The notes beneath the pieces are model-generated. The model saw only the letters and a list, made by a program, of their open reading frames with translations. It did no database searches and was not told the origin of the DNA. Shown here piece by piece: positions 4,729 through 12,213 of a stretch of DNA of 12,953 bases (position 1 is its first letter; every line of letters starts with the position of its first letter). A program made the position numbers and the translations under genes. Source of the stretch: JAMCRM01 sp035561075 (GTDB lineage: Bacteria > Acidobacteriota > Terriglobia > Bryobacterales > Bryobacteraceae); NCBI GenBank assembly GCA_035561075.1, contig DATMYF010000011.1, positions 1 to 12,953 of the forward strand, given 5' to 3'.

Positions 4729-4835
4729 CCAATCCCATTTCCGAACACCCGGAAGAGAACCCCGAACCGGAGCGGGCCTTACTGCCGCCTGGCGATCAAC
4801 AGGAACCGGAGGGGCCGGGACCCTCTACCGTCTGA
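4729..4835 (+). pseudogene. Stranded 3' tail of the interrupted host gene
   Basis: Joining base 154 to base 4729 gives one continuous frame (NEPNPISEHPEENPEPER and onward) to TGA 4833-4835, with no shift or early stop. The tail is about 37 residues, rich in Pro and Glu, probably disordered. It is now separated from its gene by the 4.6-kb element and has no start of its own. It overlaps the 3' end of the convergent URO-D-like gene by about 40 bp on the opposite strand, which suggests that the two genes already converged closely before the insertion. Confidence 0.8.
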
Positions 4836-5848
4836 AGCAGCGCACGCAGGTTCTCCGCAGGGGTGCCGGGGCTCACGCCGCCTCCCATCGAGAGGATCAG
4901 GCCTTCGCGTCCCCCCTTGGCCAACACGTCCCGCGCCGCCTGCTGCACCTGCTCCGGGGTGCCCCGGACGCCCAACTCCAGCGGGTTCACGTTGCCCATC
5001 AGGCAGAGCTTCCCGGCCGTGGCTTCCCGCACTGCCGCGATCTCCAGGTTATGGCTGAAGTTCAGGACGTCGAAGCCCGTCCCGGGGAGGTCGGCCAGGA
5101 ACGGCTTCACGTTGGCGTCGTTGTGGTAAACCTTGATCCAGTCCTTAGGGAACGCCTCGCAAATTTGGGTCAGGTAGGGATGCGCGAACTCCAGGTAGGA
5201 GCGTCGCGAGAGGAACCCCACAATGTCGTCCAGAATGAACAATCCCTCCACCGAGGGGCCGATGGCTTCGGCCTGGGCTTCGAGCCAGCGGATGATCGCA
5301 TAGGTGGAGAAGCGCAGCAGCTTGTGCGCCGCCGCGGGATTCTCCGCAAGATCCATCATGAATTCGTTCACGCCCCGCACGAAAGCCGCGGTGCAGAGAG
5401 GTCCGCGCGCCGTGACCACCGGGATCGTGTAGCCGGCATCGAAAACGCGCTGTTTCTGGGTGCGGTAGCGCTGCAGCGCGAGCGGCATCAGGCCGTCCAC
5501 GCGAGGGTCGATAGGTTTGAAACGCTCGATGTCTTCGGCGCGGAAGAGCACGGGGGTCTGGGCGGGCGGCTGGTCCGGCCAGAAGTGCAGGCGCGTGCCG
5601 AACGCCGAGGGCTCCATGGCCATCCCGTATTCCACCCACCAGCCTGGGAAGAGTATGGCGTCAGGGAACTGCCGCTCCACCGCGAGATTGGCCTGGAACC
5701 AGACTTCCGGATCGAGGTAGTAATCCAGGTGCCCGATGCCGAGATGCCCGGGTATCCACGGGCTGTCCACGATGAGCGCCACCGGCACCCTCACCGCGGA
5801 CCTGCGCCGGGCGGCGTTTTTGAAGACTTCCCACTGTTCCAGACGCAC
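4796..5848 (-). CDS. Uroporphyrinogen decarboxylase (URO-D) family protein
   Basis: This 350-residue protein has the URO-D/cobamide-methyltransferase TIM-barrel pattern. Visible features are an N-terminal RVPVALIVDSPWIP segment, the central GPLCTAAFVRGVNEFMMDLA region, the helix with IIRWLEAQAEAIGPSVEGLFILDDI, the His/Asp motif KVYHNDANVKPF, and the C-terminal GNVNPLELGVRGTPEQV and SMGGGVSPGTPAENL signature. Relatives include true HemE and corrinoid methyltransferases such as MtaA/CmuA. The sequence looks like the latter, catabolic-type group rather than housekeeping HemE, but the substrate cannot be named. The start is GTG 5848-5846, with GGAG six bases upstream. It follows the TonB receptor gene by 18 bp on the same strand, so they are probably one operon, with uptake and use of the same ligand a possible link. 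Confidence 0.85.
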   Translation of the reverse strand: MRLEQWEVFKNAARRRSAVRVPVALIVDSPWIPGHLGIGHLDYYLDPEVWFQANLAVERQFPDAILFPGWWVEYGMAMEPSAFGTRLHFWPDQPPAQTPVLFRAEDIERFKPIDPRVDGLMPLALQRYRTQKQRVFDAGYTIPVVTARGPLCTAAFVRGVNEFMMDLAENPAAAHKLLRFSTYAIIRWLEAQAEAIGPSVEGLFILDDIVGFLSRRSYLEFAHPYLTQICEAFPKDWIKVYHNDANVKPFLADLPGTGFDVLNFSHNLEIAAVREATAGKLCLMGNVNPLELGVRGTPEQVQQAARDVLAKGGREGLILSMGGGVSPGTPAENLRALLQTVEGPGPSGSC

Positions 5849-5866
5849 GTCGTTCTCCGTTCGGCT

Positions 5867-8524
5867 TCAAAAGCAGTAGCGCACCGCCACCCAGGCGTTC
5901 AAGCCCGGCGCGTCGATGCCGCTGCCGTGCACTCGGTAATTGCGGTCCAGCAGGTTGGCCACCGCCCAGCTCAGGTTCAGGCGCTCGTCGAGCGGCACGC
6001 CGCCTCGAAGGCCGAGCGCATACCAGGCGGGCGTGCTGGTATAGAGCGGCACGCGTACGGCATCGCCGGCAATAGCCGGCAAGACGCGCTTTTGGATGGC
6101 GGCCAGGGTCTCTCCCGTGGGTGTGAAAATGCCGTTCGCAATCCAGCGGGCGGCCACCGCGCCGTTGAAGAAGTCCGCGATATCGCGGCGGCTGCGGGAG
6201 GCGCCGATGCGCTCGTCGTCCAAATCGCCGCCGCTCAGCCGTTCCTGCGCACCCGCGACGCTCATGGACGCCTCGATCCACGGCCGTCGTCCCGAGGGCA
6301 TATACCGCACCGCCGCGTAGCCCTGCTGGGGAGGCAGCCGGCGGATGTAACGGTTGGGATTGAGTTCGCGTCCGGCAAGGAACGAGTAGTTGGCCTCCAC
6401 GCGCCAGCGCGAGGAGACGGACCACTCGGCCAGGGCCTCCAGCCCGTAGTAGCGCGCGCGGCCGTCGTTGACGAATGCCTTCACCGCGCGGGGGTCGAGC
6501 GCAGTCGCCACCGTCAAAACCCCTTGGGCGCGTTGCGCGGCCGATTGGGGGAGGGCCGTCACGGGCAACCCCGCCAGGCTCCCGGGCACCGCTCCTTCGG
6601 AGAACAGGAGCGTGCGCCGCACGATGGGGCTGAGCATCTCGGCGTCAAACAACTGAACCCGGGCGTAGGTGCGGCGGCCCCGCACCTTGATCCCGGCCTC
6701 GTAGTTGAACAGCCGTTCCGGACCCAGGGCGGCGGCGGAGCGTCCAGCCGAGAGCGCGCCTTCGCCCGAAGAGGTGCCCAACAGCGCGCCGGCGGGGATG
6801 GCTTCGGAGACGGGGATCTCGTAGCCCAGGTCGTTCAAGCCCAGGGCGCCCAGGTCGTTCAGGTTGGGCGCGCGGAAGCCGCGGCTCACGTTTCCGAAGA
6901 GTCCGATGGCGGTCGCGGCCTGCCAGGCCACGCTGGTGTCGAATGTGAGGTCGCGGAACGTCTGGGAGGAGTCGGCCACCCCTAGTCCCGGATTGCTGGC
7001 GGCGAAGGTGCGGGCCGCGACGCTGGTGAAGCGCCCGCCGCCGCTGATGCGCAGCCTGCCCAGTTCCCACGTATCCTGCGCATAAAGCCCGTAGGTGGTG
7101 TAGCGCGAGCCGTCGGGGTAGAGCGCGCGTTGCGCCTCAGTCTGGCCGTTGCTGCGGCTCAGCCGCACGGCGTCCACGCGCTCATCGTAGATCTCGGAGC
7201 CGAACACCATCGCATTGCGGCGTCCGATGTGGGTGGCGGCCTGGGCGGCGTAGCCGAACACGTCCACCCCGATATCGTCGCGGATCACGGCATCGGAGAG
7301 CCGCAGTCCCTGCCGCACGGAGCCGTCGCGCTGCGAGTTCACGGAGAAGGTGCCGGTTAGCGAATCGAGCGGCCCGGCGCGCAGCTTTTCGTAGCGGCCG
7401 TAAAAGAAGTGCAGCCGCTGGGGGTCGAAAGCGGAGGCCAGCCGCCCGAGGCCGCCCAGCAGGTCTTTGTAGCCGCGCACGTCTTCGGTGCGGCTGCCCT
7501 GGTACCACAAGGTGACGTTCTGCCGGCGCGGCAGGCTGAGCAGCAGCTTCGAGTGAACGCCGTGCTGGCCGAAGCCGGTGTCCTGCAATCGGGCGCCCAG
7601 CAAATTCCGGGTCTCTGCGGACGAGAGCCCGAAGAGGCGCTGGAGCACGTTGTGGGAATCGTTCGATCCGCCGGCGCGCAGGTCGTTATGCCGCCGCGCG
7701 CTGATGCCCCCGAGCCAGGCCACCCCGCGGCCAGCCGCGGAAAGGCGCGCGACGGCGCCGCCGGAAAGGTCCGCCGAGCTGCCGGAAAGCGCCACATCGC
7801 CATGGACCACGCGACCGCTTCCGGGGGATGGGGATGCACTGAGCACGTGGATTGCGCCGCCCAGCGAGTCGCTGCCGTAGAGCGAACCGGCGGGACCGAG
7901 CACGGCCTCGATGCGGTCGATCTGCGCGGGGTCCACAAACGCCAGGTATTGGTTCGGACCGGAGCGGAAGGTGGCATTGTTGAAGCGCACGCCGTCGAGC
8001 AGGTTCACCACGTGATAGCCGGTGAGGCCGCGGAGAAACGGGGAGACTTGCCCGTAGGCCGTCTGCTGCACCAGGATCCCTGGGCTCGATTCGAGTGCCG
8101 CGCCGGTAGTGGGGAGGGGGCGCTCGGCCAGGGCATCGCGGGAGATCACGGAGGCGATGCGGGCGCTCTCGCGCGTATCCTCCACCGTGCCGCGGCTGGC
8201 CGTGACTGTGATCTGGGAGCGCAGCTCCCCAGGTGCGAGCGCTACCGCTACACGTCCGGAGCCCAGCCGCACCCGCCGTTCGGTGGCGGCAAAACCGGTT
8301 GCCCGAATCTCCACCGCATAGGCGCCCGGCGGCAGAGGGAGCGGAGCTTCGCCGCGTTCGTCCGTGACGGCCTCCGCCACGCGCGATTGCTGCGCGTTCC
8401 GGACTACCACCACCGCGCTTGGGACGGGCAGACCGGAGCCGTCCGTCACCAGCAGGTCCGCGGCGCGCCCGGCGAGCGGCAACAAGAGCAGGAGATATGG
8501 CAAAAGCCGCGGGGCGAGGGTCAT
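5867..8524 (-). CDS. TonB-dependent outer-membrane receptor with carboxypeptidase-regulatory-like domain
   Basis: The 885-residue protein has a signal peptide (LLPYLLLLLPLAGRAA, cleavage near 20-22), a CarboxypepD_reg-like beta-sandwich (about 23-98), a TonB-box-like ITVTASR (105-111), a plug domain (about 115-230; FLRGLTGYHVVNLLDGVRFN, LGPAGSLYGSDSLGGAIHVL), and a long beta-barrel ending in AVRYCF with the C-terminal Phe typical of outer-membrane proteins. It imports a bulky nutrient using TonB energy. The plug resembles haem/haemoglobin- and cobalamin-type receptors, but the ligand cannot be decided. A URO-D-type protein follows 18 bp downstream, which would fit a tetrapyrrole or corrinoid ligand (inference). 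ATG 8524 has no Shine-Dalgarno sequence and lies 11 bp after a perfect TATAAT (8541-8536). Confidence 0.93.
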   Translation of the reverse strand: MTLAPRLLPYLLLLLPLAGRAADLLVTDGSGLPVPSAVVVVRNAQQSRVAEAVTDERGEAPLPLPPGAYAVEIRATGFAATERRVRLGSGRVAVALAPGELRSQITVTASRGTVEDTRESARIASVISRDALAERPLPTTGAALESSPGILVQQTAYGQVSPFLRGLTGYHVVNLLDGVRFNNATFRSGPNQYLAFVDPAQIDRIEAVLGPAGSLYGSDSLGGAIHVLSASPSPGSGRVVHGDVALSGSSADLSGGAVARLSAAGRGVAWLGGISARRHNDLRAGGSNDSHNVLQRLFGLSSAETRNLLGARLQDTGFGQHGVHSKLLLSLPRRQNVTLWYQGSRTEDVRGYKDLLGGLGRLASAFDPQRLHFFYGRYEKLRAGPLDSLTGTFSVNSQRDGSVRQGLRLSDAVIRDDIGVDVFGYAAQAATHIGRRNAMVFGSEIYDERVDAVRLSRSNGQTEAQRALYPDGSRYTTYGLYAQDTWELGRLRISGGGRFTSVAARTFAASNPGLGVADSSQTFRDLTFDTSVAWQAATAIGLFGNVSRGFRAPNLNDLGALGLNDLGYEIPVSEAIPAGALLGTSSGEGALSAGRSAAALGPERLFNYEAGIKVRGRRTYARVQLFDAEMLSPIVRRTLLFSEGAVPGSLAGLPVTALPQSAAQRAQGVLTVATALDPRAVKAFVNDGRARYYGLEALAEWSVSSRWRVEANYSFLAGRELNPNRYIRRLPPQQGYAAVRYMPSGRRPWIEASMSVAGAQERLSGGDLDDERIGASRSRRDIADFFNGAVAARWIANGIFTPTGETLAAIQKRVLPAIAGDAVRVPLYTSTPAWYALGLRGGVPLDERLNLSWAVANLLDRNYRVHGSGIDAPGLNAWVAVRYCF

Positions 8525-8589
8525 CGAGACTGCTAATTATATCCCGGGGACGTCCGCCTCCACCGGGCCGCGGGATATCATAAACCTTT
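8525..8589. promoter_or_regulatory. Divergent intergenic promoter region, near-leaderless starts on both sides
   Basis: Sixty-five bases separate two divergent genes. Leftward: TATAAT at 8541-8536, 11 bp before ATG 8524. Rightward: TATCAT at 8576-8581, 8 bp before ATG 8590. Neither start has a Shine-Dalgarno sequence and neither -35 is convincing. A GC-rich stretch lies between. No riboswitch-sized leader fits in this space. Confidence 0.45.
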
Positions 8590-9171
8590 ATGAAAGTGAT
8601 TGCTTTCAACGGCAGCCCGCGCGAGCGCGGCAATACCGCGTACCTGCTCGATAGCGTGCGGCGCGAACTCGAGGGCGAGGGCATCGAGACCGAACTGGTG
8701 CAGGTGGGCGGGGCGGAAATCCGCGGCTGCGGCGCCTGCATGAAGTGCAGCATCAACAAGAACGGCCGCTGCGCCGTTGAGGACGATGCCAACGGTTTCA
8801 TGGAGAAGATGTTCGCCGCTGATGGAGTGATCCTCGGCTCCCCCACCTACTTCAGCGACGTCACCGCGGAGATGAAAGCCCTGATCGACCGCGCCGGCTA
8901 CGTCTCCCGCGCCAACGGCCAATTGCTGCGGCACAAGGCAGGGGCGGCGGTGGTCGCGATGCGCCGTGCCGGCGGGTTGCACGCCTTCGATACCCTCAAC
9001 CACTTCTTCCTGATCAACGAGATGATGGTGCCGGGGTCGAGCTACTGGAACGTCTCCCTCGCCAGGGGGCTGGGCGATGCCGCTAAGGACGAAGAGGGTA
9101 TCCACACCATGCAGACGCTGGGGCGGAACATGGCTTGGCTGTTGAAGAAACTGCAGACGCCGGGCTGCTGA
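8590..9171 (+). CDS. Flavodoxin-family iron-sulfur flavoprotein / NAD(P)H-dependent FMN reductase
   Basis: This 193-residue protein has the flavodoxin-like fold of the FMN-reductase family. FNGSPRERGNTAYLL (6-20) is the FMN-phosphate loop, and LGSPTYFSDVTAEMKALIDR is the second flavin loop and helix. Cysteines C47, C50, C53 and C61 form the compact C-x2-C-x2-C-x7-C motif seen in archaeal-type iron-sulfur flavoproteins (Isf), which bind a 4Fe-4S cluster and pass electrons to FMN. Many bacterial relatives keep this motif; whether a cluster is bound here is inference. The rest is of standard length and the protein is cytosolic. ATG 8590 has no ribosome-binding site and lies 8 bp after TATCAT. 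The next gene starts 13 bp after its stop with a good ribosome-binding site, so they form an operon. Confidence 0.88.
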   Translation: MKVIAFNGSPRERGNTAYLLDSVRRELEGEGIETELVQVGGAEIRGCGACMKCSINKNGRCAVEDDANGFMEKMFAADGVILGSPTYFSDVTAEMKALIDRAGYVSRANGQLLRHKAGAAVVAMRRAGGLHAFDTLNHFFLINEMMVPGSSYWNVSLARGLGDAAKDEEGIHTMQTLGRNMAWLLKKLQTPGC

Positions 9172-9184
9172 CGAGGATTGTGTG

Positions 9185-9781
9185 ATGCGGCTGGCACACG
9201 GCTGGGAACTGGCCGGGCGTGCGCCGGATGGGCTCGTGCGGGATTTCATCCGGCCTGTAGTGCGAGCTGTGCCGCCCGCCATGGCACTACGGCTGCCGCC
9301 ATGCAGGATTACCGCCACTCCGGATCTCGAAGCCGCTTCCACATGGACCGACAGCCCGGCGCGCATCGATATTACAGTCGCTACAGCCGGCGTGCCGGAC
9401 CACGACGTCGTTCTCGAATTGCTGCTGTGCATCGGGCAGGCCGTTTGGGAACGGCTGTCCGGCGGGGAACTGGAAGAGTGGTGGCGTTTGATCGCGGCGG
9501 AGATCCGCGCCGGCGTTGAAGGGGAGATCGACGAACAGGCGCTTGAAGAAAAATTGCGGCTGCTGGCGGGCCCCGATGCCGCGCGCAACCGGCGGATCCT
9601 GGGCCGCTACGGCCGTGCCGCTTTTGCCGGGACCGCCGCGGAGTACGTGCACTCGCTGTGGCACGACGTCACTGTGCGGACCGGCCCTGACCACCTGCCC
9701 GCCGTCGCGTTGCGGGCGCGCCTCGAACTGTTGGCGGGCTGGTTCCCTCCGGGCCGCGGCTACCGTCTCTTCCCGCGCTGA
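9185..9781 (+). CDS. Protein of unknown function following the flavoprotein
   Basis: I do not recognise this protein of about 198 residues. It is soluble, Arg/Ala/Leu-rich and mostly helical, without signal peptide or membrane segments. Its middle contains a hydrophobic strand-helix region (VVLELLLCIGQAVWERL) and an acidic helix (EGEIDEQALEEKLRLL). Toward the C-terminus is YVHSLWHDVTVR, then LPAVALRARLELLAGWFPPG. No catalytic signature stands out. GAGGA (9173-9177) is spaced 7 bases from ATG 9185, favouring that start; GTG 9182 is an in-frame alternative one codon earlier. It is the second gene of a two-gene operon and ends directly against the stop codon of the convergent thioesterase gene. 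Confidence 0.72.
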   Translation: MRLAHGWELAGRAPDGLVRDFIRPVVRAVPPAMALRLPPCRITATPDLEAASTWTDSPARIDITVATAGVPDHDVVLELLLCIGQAVWERLSGGELEEWWRLIAAEIRAGVEGEIDEQALEEKLRLLAGPDAARNRRILGRYGRAAFAGTAAEYVHSLWHDVTVRTGPDHLPAVALRARLELLAGWFPPGRGYRLFPR

Positions 9782-10240
9782 CTACTTCCCGGGTGTTTCG
9801 AACGCCCTGCCTTCAAGCTGCTCGATGGCCCCGCGCACCGCCGCAGGGACGGGCACCGGCTTGTTCCGGGTATAGTCGACTACCACCAGCACGGAATCCA
9901 TGGCGGCCGCTACCGCGTTCATGGCTTCGCTCACCACCAGGTGCTCCATGTGGAAGCTGCTGTTCCCGATCCTGGTAACTCGCGCGCCCACGCGGACGCT
10001 ATCCGGGTAAGTGACCGGCCGCTTGTAATCGATGGTGATGTTAGCCATGATAGGGCCGATTCCGGCGGCGTTGCGCCTCTCGAAAAGTCCGATGCGGACC
10101 AGGTATTCCACCCGCGCGGTTTCGCACCAGCGCAGGTAGACGGTGTTGTTCACGTGCTCAAAAGCGTCCTGGTCGCCCCACTGTACGGGCAGCGTCAGGA
10201 CGATAGGGTATCCGTCGAGTGGATCTCGCGTCTCGTTCAA
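9782..10240 (-). CDS. Hotdog-fold acyl-CoA thioesterase (YbgC/FadM-like, 4HBT)
   Basis: This 152-residue protein has the single-hotdog 4HBT pattern: LPVQWGDQDAFEHVNNTVYLRWCETARVEYL (17-47 region). The catalytic Asp is probably D25, and HVNN is typical of this class. The core then has the beta-strands NITIDYKRPVTYPD and SSFHMEHLVV. Such enzymes hydrolyse acyl-CoA or acyl-ACP thioesters in the cytoplasm; chain length cannot be inferred. The start is TTG 10240-10238, with GGAG at 10250-10247 (6-base spacing). Only 11 bp separate it from the transpeptidase stop and that gap holds the ribosome-binding site, so the two genes are translationally coupled. No functional link between thioesterase and cell-wall enzyme is obvious. 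Confidence 0.9.
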   Translation of the reverse strand: MNETRDPLDGYPIVLTLPVQWGDQDAFEHVNNTVYLRWCETARVEYLVRIGLFERRNAAGIGPIMANITIDYKRPVTYPDSVRVGARVTRIGNSSFHMEHLVVSEAMNAVAAAMDSVLVVVDYTRNKPVPVPAAVRGAIEQLEGRAFETPGK

Positions 10241-10251
10241 TTCTTCTCCGA

Positions 10252-11412
10252 TTATTGGCCGCAGCAGGCCTGGGTGGAAATCATCCCCACGGGAGGCAGC
10301 GACCCGCCCGCGGCGAAGTAGTTCTGGGTGGAAAGCTGCCGGTAAACGTTGCCCGCCACGCCCGATGCCACCGGCCCGTTTACAGAGGAGCCGCCGGTGA
10401 GCATCACGACCACGACCAGGTTATTGCGGCCGGCGTCATTGAAGGAGCCGAACCAGCCCATGTGGGTGGAGGTGCGGTGGTCCGTGCACGTCCCGGTCTT
10501 GCCCATCACGGGTTCGTTCTGGCCGTAACCGGCGCGCCGCGCGGTCCCGAACTCCACTGCCGCGCGCATCCCGACCTTCACATCGGAAAGCCACGGCTGA
10601 ATCTCCAGCCGGCGTTTCACCTGGGGGACGAACTGCTCAATCTCCTGCTGGGAGCGCGGGTATTGCAGGTAGTAGAGCGTCCCGCCATTTGAGATGGCGG
10701 CCAGCATGGAGGCCAGTTCCAACGGGGTCTGGAGGATACCTTCGCCGAAGCTGGTCATCATTCCCACGCCGCCGTTCGCGGGCGGCTCGACCGGCAGTTC
10801 GCCGGCCTGTTCGGCTTCGATGTCCATGGTGGCCTTCTCACCCAGCCCGAACATGCGGGCGTAGCGGCGCACCCGCTCGAAGCCGAGTTTGGTGCCCAGA
10901 ATGGCGAAATACGGGTTATTCGAGTGGGCCAGCGCGGTGGTCAGGTTCATGCTGTAGCGGCGCCCCAGCTTGACGGGTGTGTCGCGGTCTACAATGCCTT
11001 CGCTCAACGCGGCCAGCGCGGTGACAATCTTGACGGTGGAACAGGGGATGAAGCCGCTGCGGTAGGCCAGTTTCTGGTTGACGATGGTGAGGATGCGGCC
11101 GGTGTTGGGGTCCACCACTACAACGCTGCCGGCATAGTTGCCGAGCGCCTCGACGGCGGCGCGGCGGATGGCCAGGTCGTCCCCATCCACGAAGTCTCCG
11201 GCGGTCTGGTCTACAAAGGGGAGAGGCCTGGGTGCCCGTTTCCTTTTCTTCTTTGAGGCAGCTTTCCGGGTGGGCGCTTTCTTGGCCGCCGACTTCCCGG
11301 CGGTGGCAGTCGCGGCGCGCCGGCTCGCGGGCTTCCTGCTCTTCTTGGCGGCGGCCCCGGCGGCGGACTGTACCAGCACCGCTGCCAGCAGCCAGGCTAT
11401 CAAGCAACGCAT
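10252..11412 (-). CDS. Penicillin-binding protein, transpeptidase domain, with Lys/Ala-rich N-terminal linker
   Basis: This 386-residue serine acyltransferase of the PBP/beta-lactamase fold carries all three active-site motifs: S125-T-V-K128 (SxxK), S164-N-N166 (SxN) and K305-T-G-T (KTG). It has an N-terminal signal or anchor (CLIAWLLAAVLVQSAAGAAA), then about 40 residues very rich in Lys, Arg and Ala (22-62), like histone H1 tails, and then the catalytic domain. There is no glycosyltransferase or dimerisation domain, so it is shorter than class B PBPs such as PbpA/FtsI. It acts in the periplasm on peptidoglycan peptides or could be a penicillin-sensing relative. ATG 11412 has no Shine-Dalgarno sequence. 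Candidate -10 boxes lie at 11478-11473 (TATAAT) and 11455-11450 (TATAAC). Confidence 0.9.
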   Translation of the reverse strand: MRCLIAWLLAAVLVQSAAGAAAKKSRKPASRRAATATAGKSAAKKAPTRKAASKKKRKRAPRPLPFVDQTAGDFVDGDDLAIRRAAVEALGNYAGSVVVVDPNTGRILTIVNQKLAYRSGFIPCSTVKIVTALAALSEGIVDRDTPVKLGRRYSMNLTTALAHSNNPYFAILGTKLGFERVRRYARMFGLGEKATMDIEAEQAGELPVEPPANGGVGMMTSFGEGILQTPLELASMLAAISNGGTLYYLQYPRSQQEIEQFVPQVKRRLEIQPWLSDVKVGMRAAVEFGTARRAGYGQNEPVMGKTGTCTDHRTSTHMGWFGSFNDAGRNNLVVVVMLTGGSSVNGPVASGVAGNVYRQLSTQNYFAAGGSLPPVGMISTQACCGQ

Positions 11413-11472
11413 TGTCGAAGTGGCGTGCCCCCAGACCCCCTCGCCGCGGGTTATAGCCTGCCGGGCGAACTG

Positions 11473-11478
11473 ATTATA
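11473..11478 (-). promoter_or_regulatory. -10 element upstream of the transpeptidase gene
   Basis: A perfect TATAAT lies on the minus strand, 17 bp after a poor -35 candidate (TTCGTA, 11501-11496). A second possible -10, TATAAC, lies 23 bp downstream at 11455-11450. The transcript would begin just after the hairpin that overlaps the cyclophilin stop codon. Confidence 0.45.
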
Positions 11479-11490
11479 GCACCAGAAATT

Positions 11491-11505
11491 CGGCTTACGA
11501 AGCCG
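11491..11505 (-). terminator. Weak hairpin overlapping the cyclophilin stop codon
   Basis: CGGCTT-CGT-AAGCCG forms a 6-bp stem that includes the TAA stop (11497-11495) and is followed by AATTTCT. The U-run is short, so this is at best a leaky terminator between the cyclophilin and the transpeptidase gene. Confidence 0.35.
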
Positions 11506-12175
11506 GATTTATGAATGCCTTCTTAATAAAATCGAGCCGTGGGAAGCGGCTTTCGAGATAACTGTTGCCCTGCGTCTCGATCAGTTTCGGGTCCGGCCCG
11601 CTGCCGCGCGGCGCCATGTCACCATAGGAATTGTAGAGGCTTTCCACCACATCCATGCCTTCCACCACCTTGCCGAATGGCGCAAAGCCCTCTTTATCCA
11701 GCGCGAGATTGTCCTTCAGGTTGATAAAAACCTGGGTGGTGCGGGTTCCCGGGCCGCGCATGGCGAAGGTGATGGTGCCTTTGCGGTTCTTCTCTTTTAC
11801 CGGGTCGTCTGGGATGCCCGCGGACGACCAGAGGCGGTTCATAGACGCGTCGGCCCCGATGCCGAACTGCGCGACGTAATTGCGCACCACGCGGTAGAAT
11901 CGGGCGCCATCGTAGAAGCCGGTCTTCACCAGGGCGTGAAAATGGTCGGCACCGTGGGGCGCCCACGCGCGGGTTACCTCGACCGTGAAGGGGCCCTTGC
12001 TGGTATCGAAAGCGACCCGGTAGACTTCCGGCGGGCGCTCGTCGGCGGCCTTCGCGGGCGCCTTTTTGGCGGGCTCGGGGGACGAACATCCGTAGAGCAA
12101 CAACCCGAATGCCGCTACCAGGGCCGCCCGGGCGCGGCCGGGCCCTGCTACAGTCTGAAGGTTGGCTGTTTGCAT
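11495..12175 (-). CDS. Cyclophilin-type peptidyl-prolyl isomerase, predicted lipoprotein
   Basis: The 226-residue protein begins with a type II signal peptide. A hydrophobic stretch (AALVAAFGLLLYGC) ends in a lipobox with the acylated Cys at about residue 30, followed by SSPEP and an Ala/Lys/Pro linker. The cyclophilin domain follows (about 50-200): VAFDTSKGPFTVEVTRAWAP, FYDGARFYRVVRNYVAQFGI (with the catalytic Arg in FYRVV), GTITFAM, TTQVFINLKDN, and FAPFGKVVEGMDVVE. It should catalyse proline isomerisation of exported proteins from the periplasmic membrane face. A perfect TTGACA (12213-12208) and a weak -10, TTAAGT (12189-12184), 18 bp apart, put the transcript start only a few bases before ATG 12175, with no Shine-Dalgarno sequence. 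An 82-bp gap separates it from the transpeptidase gene downstream. Confidence 0.92.
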   Translation of the reverse strand: MQTANLQTVAGPGRARAALVAAFGLLLYGCSSPEPAKKAPAKAADERPPEVYRVAFDTSKGPFTVEVTRAWAPHGADHFHALVKTGFYDGARFYRVVRNYVAQFGIGADASMNRLWSSAGIPDDPVKEKNRKGTITFAMRGPGTRTTQVFINLKDNLALDKEGFAPFGKVVEGMDVVESLYNSYGDMAPRGSGPDPKLIETQGNSYLESRFPRLDFIKKAFINPAS

Positions 12176-12183
12176 CAGCCACT

Positions 12184-12213
12184 ACTTAACAGCAGCCCGG
12201 CAGACTATGTCAA
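12184..12213 (-). promoter_or_regulatory. Cyclophilin promoter overlapping the divergent methyltransferase start
   Basis: TTGACA (12213-12208) and TTAAGT (12189-12184) are separated by 18 bp. The -35 lies inside the first codons of the rightward methyltransferase gene, so the two divergent genes share only about 31 bp of non-coding DNA. Confidence 0.4.

Noticed and set aside
4313..4738. 141-residue start for the right-end protein at ATG 4738
   Set aside because: That ATG lies outside the transposon in host DNA and the frame runs through the inverted repeat. It is an accident of the insertion; GTG 4672 is inside the element and has a fitting promoter.
4679..6985. Long rightward open frame of 768 codons
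   Set aside because: It is antisense to the URO-D and TonB-receptor genes, has no recognisable domain, and its Arg/Gly/His-rich composition is typical of antisense frames in GC-rich coding DNA. Its start lies inside the transposon end.
8525..8589. Cobalamin or other riboswitch ahead of the TonB receptor
   Set aside because: Only 65 bp separate the two divergent genes and the probable -10 is 11 bp from the start codon, leaving no room for a leader RNA.
7409..8846. Long open frames on either strand overlapping the TonB receptor and the intergenic region (7409-8536 and 7686-8846)
   Set aside because: The receptor has signal peptide, plug, barrel and C-terminal Phe in its own frame. The others show no domains and cross the divergent promoter region.
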